This document shows positions 38,692-46,667 of a DNA stretch of 64,000 nucleotides, one piece after another. Numbering within the stretch: position 1 is the stretch's first letter; the number at the start of each line of letters is the position of its first letter. The notes beneath the pieces are model-generated. The model was not told the DNA's origin and ran no database searches. It worked only from the letters and a program-made list of their open reading frames with translations. The translations under genes were made by a program, and so were the position numbers. This DNA is from Bacteroidales bacterium (GTDB lineage Bacteria > Bacteroidota > Bacteroidia > Bacteroidales > UBA932): the NCBI GenBank assembly GCA_017634595.1, contig JAGBNC010000036.1:1-64000 (forward strand). Direction: 5' to 3'.

Positions 38692-40485
38692 ATGAAGATA
38701 AAGCGACTCATACCACTGTTTATCTCGGCGGCGATTTTCGTCCCGATGATCTTCATGCATTCCTGCGCCAACACCACGCAGGCCCCAACCGGAGGCCTTA
38801 AGGACACCCTGCCTCCGCTAATCATAGATATTAACCCTCTGCCCGGGGCCGTGGGCGTACCGGTCAGCGGCACCAAAATAGTGTTCCGCTTCGATGAATA
38901 TGTAACCATCAAGAACCCAAAGAACATCTTCTTGTCGCCGCCACAGGAAAAAGCCCCCAAGGCGAGGATAAGGGACAAGTTTCTCATCGTCCAGTTCGAA
39001 GAACCGCTCAACTCCAACACCACCTACACGCTGAACTTCACCAACGCACTGGCGGACAACAATGAAGGCAACATGTTCCCGGGCTACACCTACGTCTTCT
39101 CCACCGGCCCTACCATAGACTCGCTGCTCATCACCGGCGTTGTCCAGGACTGCAATACGCTGCAGCCGGTAAAAGATGCTACAGTGCTGCTTTACAAAGA
39201 CTTGTCTGATTCCGCAGTTTTCCTGCACCGGCCCGACGCCGCCATCAAGACTGACGACTGGGGCTTCTTCTGCATTCCTTACCTTGCTGACACCCTATAC
39301 AGATTGTACGCTATCAAGGACGCAAGCGCCAACAATATTTACGATCCCGACACCGACCTGGTCGGATTCGTCGATTCCATCATCCGTCCTGTAACCAGGG
39401 TTGTGGACACCTTGCCGGAAATGCTGAAATACGACATGACTGACACGTTGATGTGCGAAGCCCGTCACGCCGAATACAGGATGCGCCTGTTCCGCGAGAA
39501 GCCGAGCAAGCAGTATCTGGTAAACAAGGTCCGAACCGACGACAGGGCCGCGTACATAACTTTCATGGCTCCCTATGCATGGATTGATTCACTCTGGGTC
39601 AGGGGTTACAAAGCCGATCAGGTCATAACCCAGTTCAACACCCTGCAGGACAGTCTCGAGATCTGGGTGAACAGCCGCAAGCCGGCTCCGGACACCTTGC
39701 ACGTATTCGTCAACTACCGCAAGACGGATTCACTTGGCGTGCTGCAGCCCTCGCTGGAGCACCTTCGCCTGACCATGCCCGAAGGACGCCGCGTGCTGCA
39801 GAAAATGCAAAGGAAGAACATCAAGAAAGAAGATACAACCTGCGTTTTCACGCTTACAGCAAAGCCTGAGACAGTGGAACAGAATGGTTTTGAGCTGGAA
39901 TTCAAGCTGCCCATCATCTACGAGATGTTCGACTCTCTGGACTTCAGATACAGGAATCCTAAGCAGAAGGAATTCAAGGGAAGTGTCACAGTAGAACGCG
40001 ACACCGCCAACCTCAGACGCTATATCATACGTCCAAAGGAAAAAATGCAGACCGGTTACGAATACACTCTCAGGGTGCCTCATCGCGCCTTCCGCAATAT
40101 CAACGGTTTCTACTCCGACAGTACGCAAGTGAAGGTATCACTTCCGACAGAAGAAAAGCTGAGCATACTCCGCACCCCGCTGACCAACGTGGACAGGAAG
40201 ATTATCGTAGATCTGCTTGATGAGACGAAGAAGAAGTTGCTCAGGAGCTACATCGTCGATTCCGACCGCACCCTCGACTTCCCCTATCTGTCCGAAGGCA
40301 AATACAGCATAAGGATCACCGACGACGGCAACCGCAACTCCATCGTGGATACGGGCTCGCTGCTTGAGCACCGACAGCCGGAGGCCGTACTGTATTTCAT
40401 GGTTGGCGAACACGATTACATCGAGATACCTCCAAGCGCCGAAGTGGAACAGACCATAGACATTAAAGCCTTGTTTGAACAATGA
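38692..40485 (+). CDS. Ig-like-domain surface lipoprotein
   Basis: A 597-residue exported protein; the signal sequence ends at FMHSCANTT (Cys about 25), a lipobox-like site. An N-terminal SbsA-type Ig-like domain follows (PPLIIDINPLPGAVGVP...KIVFRFDEYV, then LNSNTTYTLNFTNALAD), as in a widespread Bacteroidota family of unknown function. The rest comprises more beta-sandwich-like segments, with a carboxypeptidase-regulatory-like stretch (TDDWGFFCIPYLADTLYRLYAIKD). It lies 2 bp after the rel gene and overlaps the barrel gene by 4 bp. Likely displayed on the outer membrane. Confidence 0.8.
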   Translation: MKIKRLIPLFISAAIFVPMIFMHSCANTTQAPTGGLKDTLPPLIIDINPLPGAVGVPVSGTKIVFRFDEYVTIKNPKNIFLSPPQEKAPKARIRDKFLIVQFEEPLNSNTTYTLNFTNALADNNEGNMFPGYTYVFSTGPTIDSLLITGVVQDCNTLQPVKDATVLLYKDLSDSAVFLHRPDAAIKTDDWGFFCIPYLADTLYRLYAIKDASANNIYDPDTDLVGFVDSIIRPVTRVVDTLPEMLKYDMTDTLMCEARHAEYRMRLFREKPSKQYLVNKVRTDDRAAYITFMAPYAWIDSLWVRGYKADQVITQFNTLQDSLEIWVNSRKPAPDTLHVFVNYRKTDSLGVLQPSLEHLRLTMPEGRRVLQKMQRKNIKKEDTTCVFTLTAKPETVEQNGFELEFKLPIIYEMFDSLDFRYRNPKQKEFKGSVTVERDTANLRRYIIRPKEKMQTGYEYTLRVPHRAFRNINGFYSDSTQVKVSLPTEEKLSILRTPLTNVDRKIIVDLLDETKKKLLRSYIVDSDRTLDFPYLSEGKYSIRITDDGNRNSIVDTGSLLEHRQPEAVLYFMVGEHDYIEIPPSAEVEQTIDIKALFEQ

Positions 40486-41339
40486 AGAAACTGATTCTTG
40501 CAATAGCCTTGCTGGCCGGCATGCAGATCCTGCACGCCCAGACCGATTCGCTGGTGTTCACGGACGAATACCTCGACACGGTCTCGTTGAGGAAAGCCGA
40601 GACAATCAACGACTATTCCATGATAGGTGTAAACTACGGAGTCACTTTCTCCACCGTGTACTTCAATCCCACCAAAATGGGCAGTGACTTCCGATTCAAC
40701 CCTACCTACTTCTCCATCATGTACACACATTATGAGAAGATGTTTAACTATATGCCATATTTTGGCGTAACGGTAGGCTTCTCGTATTCACACGAAGGAT
40801 GTACTTTCAGGAATAACCCCGAGACAGGATACCCCATGGGATATATGGACGGAGCGACAAATGTATCAATTACGACGGTGGAGATGCCAGCAATGATGCA
40901 TTTCCATGTAGATGCCGCACCGACCAAGATCATGGCGAATTTGGGTGGATACATAGGTTACCGTACTTCAATAGACAGAAGTGGAGAGTGGCTGGACGAT
41001 GAATACGCCAAAAAATTCCGCGACTATGAATACCGTTTCGACTACGGCCTCATAGGCGGGGCGGGAATTGCCTTCATGATCGACCCCATTGAGCTGCATT
41101 TCAACATATTGGCCCGTTGGAGCATGCAGAGCCTGTACGAGCCCGATTACTACAACGAGACTTTCCACCCCTACAACACCTACTATTACCGTTACGCCAA
41201 CCCTATTGATATCTCCGTAACGGCAGGTGTATATTTCCAGCTGACCAAACGTACTGGAAAGACAAAGAAACAATTAAGAAGAGAAGCAAAAGAAATAGTG
41301 TATGGAACGCCTGAAGACCCTCAAAGTCAAAGTCGGTGA
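40482..41339 (+). CDS. outer-membrane beta-barrel protein
   Basis: A 285-residue protein with a signal peptide (MKKLILAIALLAGMQILHAQ). The mature part has repeated aromatic-rich beta strands (YFGVTVGFSYSH, ANLGGYIGYRTS, DYGLIGGAGIAFM, DISVTAGVYFQL) characteristic of a porin-like barrel. The C-terminal tail after the last strand is basic (KRTGKTKKQLRREAK), unlike standard barrels that end in Phe. It is coupled to the Ig-like lipoprotein (ATGA overlap) and overlaps ispG by 38 bp. Function unknown; the pairing with the lipoprotein suggests they work together. Confidence 0.72.
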   Translation: MKKLILAIALLAGMQILHAQTDSLVFTDEYLDTVSLRKAETINDYSMIGVNYGVTFSTVYFNPTKMGSDFRFNPTYFSIMYTHYEKMFNYMPYFGVTVGFSYSHEGCTFRNNPETGYPMGYMDGATNVSITTVEMPAMMHFHVDAAPTKIMANLGGYIGYRTSIDRSGEWLDDEYAKKFRDYEYRFDYGLIGGAGIAFMIDPIELHFNILARWSMQSLYEPDYYNETFHPYNTYYYRYANPIDISVTAGVYFQLTKRTGKTKKQLRREAKEIVYGTPEDPQSQSR

Positions 41340-42549
41340 CAATCTGTATATAGGCGGCGGTGAAGCCGTGGTGGTACAGACCATGTGCAACACCCATACT
41401 TCCGATGTTGACGCAACTGTACAACAATGCCTTGAACTGGCTCAAGCCGGAGCCCGGATGATAAGGATCACAGTCCCGGGGCAGCAGGACGTACCCGCCC
41501 TCAGAGAAATAAAAAGACGGCTGAGGGAACGTGGATGCAATACTCCCCTGGTGGCCGATATTCATTTCTCGGCCGATACGGCAATTGCCTGCGCGTCCGT
41601 TGTGGAGAAAGTAAGGATTAATCCCGGCAATTTCCATCCCGACCATGAAATAGCACGAAGAAAATTTGCGGACTTTCTTGAAGTTTGCAAGGAGCATGGA
41701 ACTGCCGTGCGTGTGGGGCTGAACCATGGTTCACTCGGGAAATACATAACAGAGCTTTACGGCAACACGCCATTCGCCATGGCCAAGGCTGCAATGGAGT
41801 GGCTGGACATGTGCGTCGAGGCGTCATTCTTCAACGTAGTTGTCTCACTAAAAGCATCCAATACTGTAGTCATGGTCCAGGCATACTTGGAACTGGTCAA
41901 GATGATGGAAGCCACGGGATATGTGTTCCCTCTGCACCTTGGCGTTACAGAGGCCGGCAACGGAGACTCCGGCAGGATCAAGTCTTGTGTCGGCATTGCT
42001 TCCCTGATGCGCCGCGGCATAGGCGACACCATAAGGGTATCTCTCACGGAACCTCCTGTCAATGAGATACCTGTAGCACGTTATCTGGTTGACTACTTCA
42101 GTCATAAGACAGAACTTGTGCGCAATCCCATGTTGGATGCCGCCATAGAATGGGGGCCCAAATTGCTTGAGCGCGAGATAGACAGCATCCCGGAGGATGC
42201 AGGGCTGGACCGGTACCTGGAAGATGAAATAATGCAAGCAGCCCGGCGCCGTTTCTACAAGCCGGAATACATAGCATGTCCTGGTTGCGGTCGCACTATG
42301 TACAGGCTGGAAGAGACCTTCGAGGAAGTAAAGCGAAGGACCTCTCACCTCAAGGGTTTGGTCATAGCCGTCATGGGCTGCATAGTGAACGGCCCGGGAG
42401 AAATGGCCGACGCTGACTGGGGATATGTCGGCGAAGGCGGCGGACGCGTATCAATCTACCATAAAGGGGAAGCCGTATTAAGGCATATACCCGATTCGGA
42501 AGCCATCGACAAACTGCTGGAACTTATACAAGCGGACAAGGGAGAATAA
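41302..42549 (+). CDS. ispG: 4-hydroxy-3-methylbut-2-en-1-yl diphosphate synthase, short form
   Basis: IspG makes HMBPP from MEcPP in the non-mevalonate isoprenoid pathway, using a [4Fe-4S] cluster. At 415 residues, the TIM barrel (2-250; VVQTMCNTHTSD, VADIHFSADTA, VRINPGNF, HLGVTEAGNGDSG, GIGDTIRVSLTEPP) joins directly, over a linker of about 75 residues, to the cluster domain (CPGCGRT, Cys326 and Cys329; MGCIVNGPGEMADADWGYVG, Cys360, Glu367). Most Bacteroidota IspG proteins carry a large extra domain in this position and exceed 600 residues; it is missing here. Motifs are intact, so activity is expected. It overlaps the barrel gene by 38 bp, an unusually long overlap. Confidence 0.93.
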   Translation: MERLKTLKVKVGDNLYIGGGEAVVVQTMCNTHTSDVDATVQQCLELAQAGARMIRITVPGQQDVPALREIKRRLRERGCNTPLVADIHFSADTAIACASVVEKVRINPGNFHPDHEIARRKFADFLEVCKEHGTAVRVGLNHGSLGKYITELYGNTPFAMAKAAMEWLDMCVEASFFNVVVSLKASNTVVMVQAYLELVKMMEATGYVFPLHLGVTEAGNGDSGRIKSCVGIASLMRRGIGDTIRVSLTEPPVNEIPVARYLVDYFSHKTELVRNPMLDAAIEWGPKLLEREIDSIPEDAGLDRYLEDEIMQAARRRFYKPEYIACPGCGRTMYRLEETFEEVKRRTSHLKGLVIAVMGCIVNGPGEMADADWGYVGEGGGRVSIYHKGEAVLRHIPDSEAIDKLLELIQADKGE

Positions 42550-42553
42550 GTTG

Positions 42554-43741
42554 CTACTCCACGTAGAGCAACAAGCCTTTGAGGTACTCTCCTTCCGGGT
42601 GATAAATATTGACCGGATGATCTCCTCCCTGACACAGGCGGTCGAGAATTCTTACACTCCGCCCAGTCTGTGCCGCCGCGCTGAACACCAGTTCGGCAAA
42701 AGCGATTTTATCGACAACTTGAGAGCAGCTGAAAGTAAAGATCAAGCCGCCTGGGGCCACCCTGGATATTGCAGCGGCATTAAGGCGCTGGTACGCTCTC
42801 AAAGCATTCTTCAGTGCCCCACGATGCTTGGCGAATGCGGGCGGATCAACTATCATCATATCGTATTTCCCCTCCGGCTCGGCAGACAGGAAATCTATAG
42901 CGTCACAGCAGTGAGAAATGTGCCTGTCCGCTTTAGCTGTCAGGGCCACGTTCTTATCCACCAATGCCATTGCCCTGGCAGATGAATCCACACTGTCAAC
43001 AGACTCTGCTCCCCCTTCAAGAGCATAAACGCTGAAGCCGCCCGTGTAGCAGAAAAGATTGAGGACCCTGCGGCCGGCAGCATACCTGCCTACCAGCCAG
43101 CGGTTTTCACGCTGGTCAAGGAAAAACCCGGTCTTCTGTCCTTCGACCCAGTTGACTATGAAAGAATGTCCGTTCTCAAGTACAGTGGTCTCTCCTCCAT
43201 CGAAACCTTCTGCCTTGTAAAGATAACCATCGACCAGATCCAGGCCGGCCTTGAACGGAGCAGTGAGGGAACTCTTATCGTAAACAGCCTTCAGCTTATC
43301 TCCGAAAACTTCCTTAAGTGCATCGCAGATACGGTTCTTCGCCCTGAACATGCCCACGCTGTGCGCCTGCAGCACACAGACGCCGTCATACCAGTCGATT
43401 ATCAATCCCGGCAGGCCGTCGCCCTCGCCATGCACAAGGCGGAAGCAATTGGTCTCGTCGGAAGGAAGTCCAAGCGCAAGCCTTTCAAGCCTGGCCCTAT
43501 CCAGAGAGTTGACCCAGAAATCGGGCGCCTGGGGATCACCCGAGAAACTCAGGACCCTCACGGCAATGGAGCCTATCTGATAATGTCCGGAAGCCAGGAA
43601 CTCTCCCTCGGAATCATGCACCGCCACAAGATCTCCCTCGCGGGGACTGCCTTGAATCTGTGCAATTGCCCCGGAGAAAACCCAAGGATGGTAACGGCGC
43701 AAGGACTCATCCCTGCCCTTCTTCAATATGATCTTTATCAT
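42554..43741 (-). CDS. RlmI-like 23S rRNA methyltransferase with PUA domain
   Basis: A 395-residue SAM-dependent methyltransferase of the RlmI/YccW group. An N-terminal PUA domain (RRYHPWVFSGAI...GDLVAVHDSEGEFLASGHY) is followed by a Rossmann-type domain: QKTGFFLDQRENR, VLNLFCYTGGFSVYAL (SAM loop), VDSSARA, MMIVDPPAFAK (catalytic DPP) and FTFSCSQVV. The family makes m5C in 23S rRNA; the target base cannot be confirmed. It is convergent with ispG (4 bp between stops). The start overlaps the upstream exonuclease gene by 35 bp. Confidence 0.92.
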   Translation of the reverse strand: MIKIILKKGRDESLRRYHPWVFSGAIAQIQGSPREGDLVAVHDSEGEFLASGHYQIGSIAVRVLSFSGDPQAPDFWVNSLDRARLERLALGLPSDETNCFRLVHGEGDGLPGLIIDWYDGVCVLQAHSVGMFRAKNRICDALKEVFGDKLKAVYDKSSLTAPFKAGLDLVDGYLYKAEGFDGGETTVLENGHSFIVNWVEGQKTGFFLDQRENRWLVGRYAAGRRVLNLFCYTGGFSVYALEGGAESVDSVDSSARAMALVDKNVALTAKADRHISHCCDAIDFLSAEPEGKYDMMIVDPPAFAKHRGALKNALRAYQRLNAAAISRVAPGGLIFTFSCSQVVDKIAFAELVFSAAAQTGRSVRILDRLCQGGDHPVNIYHPEGEYLKGLLLYVE

Positions 43742-44474
43742 CTGTCTTCTTCTTTTTGTGACGGGATTTTCTGCGTTTTGATGTATGCGCTCGGGCCTTT
43801 TCCGCTGCGATATTAGCCTCTTTACGGGCCACAGCCTGCTCGTGTGCCAACCTTTCAGTAGGAGGGAGCATCTCTTCGGGCGTAAGCGGATTCTTCTCAG
43901 AATCGAGCAATTTCAGATACATCTCGCGGCAGACCCATGCATCCGTGGCCGCATAGCGGCACTGAGCCGGGCTTAAGACCTGGGCTTCCCAATTGGAGAG
44001 CTGCTGGGCCTTGGAAATGCGGCAGCCCAGAATGTTGGCCGAAAGTTTCTTGACACTCTTGTCGCGTATCCCCCACTCCCAAGCAATCTTCTGGAGGTCA
44101 ACGAAACCGGCCGGAGTGAAACCATGCAGACGCTGAAGCCCCCTGACGTCATCACCGGAAGCGGCTCCAACCTTCACAATCTTCTCATTCGATAGAATGT
44201 TGCACAGAGAGCGACGCATCCCTAGCAACTGAACCCTGAAGAGGAAAGCCTTCTGAGGGCCGGAAAGCTGCAGAAGAGCTACTCCATGGCCATGTTCACC
44301 GGGAGAGAAAGTGGGCCTGCTTTCCGTATCGAAGCCCAGAACCTTCTGACGCCTCAAATACAGAATTGCCCGTTCATAATCCAACCCAGGCTTATCTATT
44401 ACTTTAATCTCTCCGGGAAAGGAGCCCAAAGGCAACTGCTCTATCTCTCCCTGCTCCACACTAATTTTGAACAT
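43707..44474 (-). CDS. 3'-5' exonuclease of the RNase D/DEDDy type
   Basis: A 255-residue nuclease with the DEDDy set: GFDTES (Asp49, Glu51), GDDVRGL (Asp109) and YAATDAW (Tyr174, Asp178). The fold matches the Bacteroidota 3'-5' exonuclease domain proteins related to RNase D. The C-terminal 50 residues form a highly basic, Lys/Arg-rich tail (KRRKSRHKKKK), likely to hold RNA or DNA. It is encoded between the lipoprotein gene (14-bp overlap) and the RlmI-like gene (35-bp overlap). The pairing with an rRNA methylase hints at RNA processing. Confidence 0.88.
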   Translation of the reverse strand: MFKISVEQGEIEQLPLGSFPGEIKVIDKPGLDYERAILYLRRQKVLGFDTESRPTFSPGEHGHGVALLQLSGPQKAFLFRVQLLGMRRSLCNILSNEKIVKVGAASGDDVRGLQRLHGFTPAGFVDLQKIAWEWGIRDKSVKKLSANILGCRISKAQQLSNWEAQVLSPAQCRYAATDAWVCREMYLKLLDSEKNPLTPEEMLPPTERLAHEQAVARKEANIAAEKARAHTSKRRKSRHKKKKTDDKDHIEEGQG

Positions 44475-45567
44475 TCTCGCTCGGGATCATCAAAAATTGT
44501 AAAAGACTTCCTCCTGGCAACGGTCTAAGCGTATAGCTCTTTAACTCCGGCAGGGCAATACGATGGGTAAACAGGCTGCTCTGCCTCAGTTGCAGATAGC
44601 ATGTGCCCATGGTCAGACCGGAACTGCAGATCACTGTAAAATCCGGGGCAACCGTTTTTCCGTAACGCATCGACTCCTCCTTACTGTAATCGCGTATCAA
44701 GGCAAGTTCGTCAAGCAGATCCTTCTGATCAACACTCCAGTCATCCACCAGCAGGACATCCAGCGGCTCAGTTCTCCCTGACTCAATATAAGCATCCAGG
44801 AAGGAAGCGAGACGATGCAATGTATCCTGCGGCGTAGCAGCCTCAAAATACTTTGCCTCCATCAGCCCGTGCTGCGCGACTTTCTGCCTGAAAAGCTCTT
44901 CATACACACCTGTGCCCGAGTAAAGGGAATCGCACATCAGGCCAATGTTGAAGTACTTTTTGTCTCCACCAAAAACGGCATCGAACAACAATTCCTGAGG
45001 GGAAATCACCGGCACTTTGCAAGATGTCAAGGCAAAGAGCGTATCGATGTCGAATTTACCGTCGAGAAGCATCCATGGATCGGAAAGAATAATCATTTTG
45101 GCCGGCCGTTTGGGAGCATTGCCTTCCAGGTCATATATACTGACGTTGCATTTATCATCCAGCGAGGCTACCGCCATGCGGGCCATGAGTTCACGCATTG
45201 ACCGGCTGCCGGCAGTGTTTGCAAACTCGGCATACGGGGTGTATTCAGGATCGCACATCAGGGAGAAAGTCTCCCCGGAGAAATCTTTAAGCCCGTCAGG
45301 AGTGCGGCGGGCCCTTACATTGTCAAAGCGGTCGCATTCTTTAAAACTCTCGCCCAACAGCGCGCATGATTCAGGAGAACCCATTATGTAAATATCTCCG
45401 TCGGGGGTAAGTTTTGATTTCCCGGCCAGCAGCGAATGCTCCGGAGAATCAGGACTGCCTGCTATGCTGAGCACATAATCTATTGTTTCCCTGCCGCTCT
45501 GGACTTGTTCAGTACAGGACGCCGCCAAAAGAAGGGTTGCAAGGAAAACGGATATAGTTTTGGCCAT
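44461..45567 (-). CDS. lipoprotein of unknown function
   Basis: A 368-residue lipoprotein: MAKTISVFLATLLLAASC gives lipobox LAASC (Cys18). The body shows alternating strand-helix segments such as KMIILSDPWMLL, CKVPVISPQELLFDAVFGG, YFNIGLMCDSLYSGTGVYEELF and DVLLVDDWS, reminiscent of a periplasmic-binding-protein fold. I cannot place it in a known family. ATG 45567 was chosen because the signal sequence begins there and the minus-strand -7 element at 45587-45594 lies just upstream. First gene of a run with the exonuclease and RlmI-like genes. Confidence 0.7.
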   Translation of the reverse strand: MAKTISVFLATLLLAASCTEQVQSGRETIDYVLSIAGSPDSPEHSLLAGKSKLTPDGDIYIMGSPESCALLGESFKECDRFDNVRARRTPDGLKDFSGETFSLMCDPEYTPYAEFANTAGSRSMRELMARMAVASLDDKCNVSIYDLEGNAPKRPAKMIILSDPWMLLDGKFDIDTLFALTSCKVPVISPQELLFDAVFGGDKKYFNIGLMCDSLYSGTGVYEELFRQKVAQHGLMEAKYFEAATPQDTLHRLASFLDAYIESGRTEPLDVLLVDDWSVDQKDLLDELALIRDYSKEESMRYGKTVAPDFTVICSSGLTMGTCYLQLRQSSLFTHRIALPELKSYTLRPLPGGSLLQFLMIPSENVQN

Positions 45568-45586
45568 AAAGATTTCTTTTAAGTTA

Positions 45587-45613
45587 CAAAAATACAAAAA
45601 ATCCATATCTTTG
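45587..45613. promoter_or_regulatory. divergent -7 elements for the lipoprotein and the metal exporter
   Basis: Minus-strand TATTTTTG (45587-45594) serves the lipoprotein gene starting at 45567. Plus-strand TATCTTTG (45606-45613) serves the CDF gene starting at 45636. The two elements are 11 bp apart. Confidence 0.55.
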
Positions 45614-45635
45614 CACACTTTGAATTGATTTACTT

Positions 45636-46523
45636 ATGGGACACGACCATCATCATCACCATCATCACCTGGAGTCTATTACTTCAGACCTAAAGAAAAT
45701 CTACATTGCAGCCATCATTTTGAACGCTTTGTTCGTGGCTTTCGAAGCATGGATGGGATTCCATTCCGATTCTCTCTCGCTGGTTTCGGATGCAGGGCAC
45801 AAACTGGTCGATGTATTCTCCCTCTGCCTGACTCTTCTGGCATTTATCCTTGCAGGAAGCCGCCCGGGCAAACGTTTCACTTTTGGTTATCGCAAACTTA
45901 CAGTTATAATTTCGCTCGTCAACGCTATCTTCGTTGCGATTGTTGCCGGTACAATCATCTACGAGAGCATTGAAAAAATGATGGATCCCTCCGCACTCTC
46001 ACCTGACGGAGAAGCCATAAGCATAACTGCGGGTGTCGGAATAATAATCAATGCATTATCCGTCTTCCTGCTCTCTTACAAACGGCGTCATGACGTCAAT
46101 ACGCGCGGAGCATTCCTCCACATGCTGACAGACTGCCTTCTCTCGATTGGTGTCGTAATTGCAGGCTTCATCATCAAGTGGACAGGCTTCGTGCTGCTGG
46201 ATCCCATTGTCGGTCTGTGCATCGCCGGTTTTATTCTCGCCAATATCCTCAGCGTTCTGGTAGAGAGTTTCAAGATGAGTATCGACGCTGTGCCTGAGGG
46301 GATTGATGTGGCGAAGATAGAAGAGGACATGGTCAGCGTTCCGGGCGTGAAGGACGTGAGCGATCTGCATATATGGCCCGTGAGTACTACTGAGACTGCT
46401 CTTACCGCCAAGATGTATATTGATGCCGGCGCCGGCCAGACTGAGATTGTCAGGCAGGTGAAAGAGCGTGTCAAAGCTGCTGGTATTCAGGATTCTACTA
46501 TCGAGGTCATCCTTCCGGAATAG
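45636..46523 (+). CDS. cation diffusion facilitator (ZitB/CzcD type)
   Basis: A 295-residue metal/proton antiporter of the inner membrane, probably exporting Zn2+ or a related divalent ion. The N-terminus is a metal-binding His run (MGHDHHHHHHHL). Six transmembrane helices follow. The transport site is formed by HSDSLSLVSDAGHKLVD in helix 2 and FLHMLTDCLLSIG in helix 5, with HxxxD pairs as in Zn2+ exporters. The C-terminal cytoplasmic domain (about 215-295; VPGVKDVSDLHIWPVS) is the usual ferredoxin-like metal sensor. It has its own promoter, divergent from the lipoprotein gene; hairpin C follows. Confidence 0.92.
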   Translation: MGHDHHHHHHHLESITSDLKKIYIAAIILNALFVAFEAWMGFHSDSLSLVSDAGHKLVDVFSLCLTLLAFILAGSRPGKRFTFGYRKLTVIISLVNAIFVAIVAGTIIYESIEKMMDPSALSPDGEAISITAGVGIIINALSVFLLSYKRRHDVNTRGAFLHMLTDCLLSIGVVIAGFIIKWTGFVLLDPIVGLCIAGFILANILSVLVESFKMSIDAVPEGIDVAKIEEDMVSVPGVKDVSDLHIWPVSTTETALTAKMYIDAGAGQTEIVRQVKERVKAAGIQDSTIEVILPE

Positions 46524-46549
46524 TTATACTGACTCTGTGCTGCCGTTAT

Positions 46550-46618
46550 TGTAGCCATACCCCTCTCTACGGGACGTAAAACTTGGGGAAAAGTCCCGTA
46601 GAGAGGGGTATGGCTACA
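46550..46618. repeat. hairpin C: perfect 26-bp inverted repeat
   Basis: The arms 46550-46575 and 46593-46618 are perfectly complementary over exactly 26 bp; the loop is GTAAAACTTGGGGAAAA (17), sharing the core TAAAACTTGG with hairpin B. It lies between the convergent metal exporter and C10 peptidase genes. Confidence 0.95.
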
Positions 46619-46667
46619 GTAAGCAACTACAGTCCTGCAAGAGCGGCAGGCAGATGCGAACGATAAG

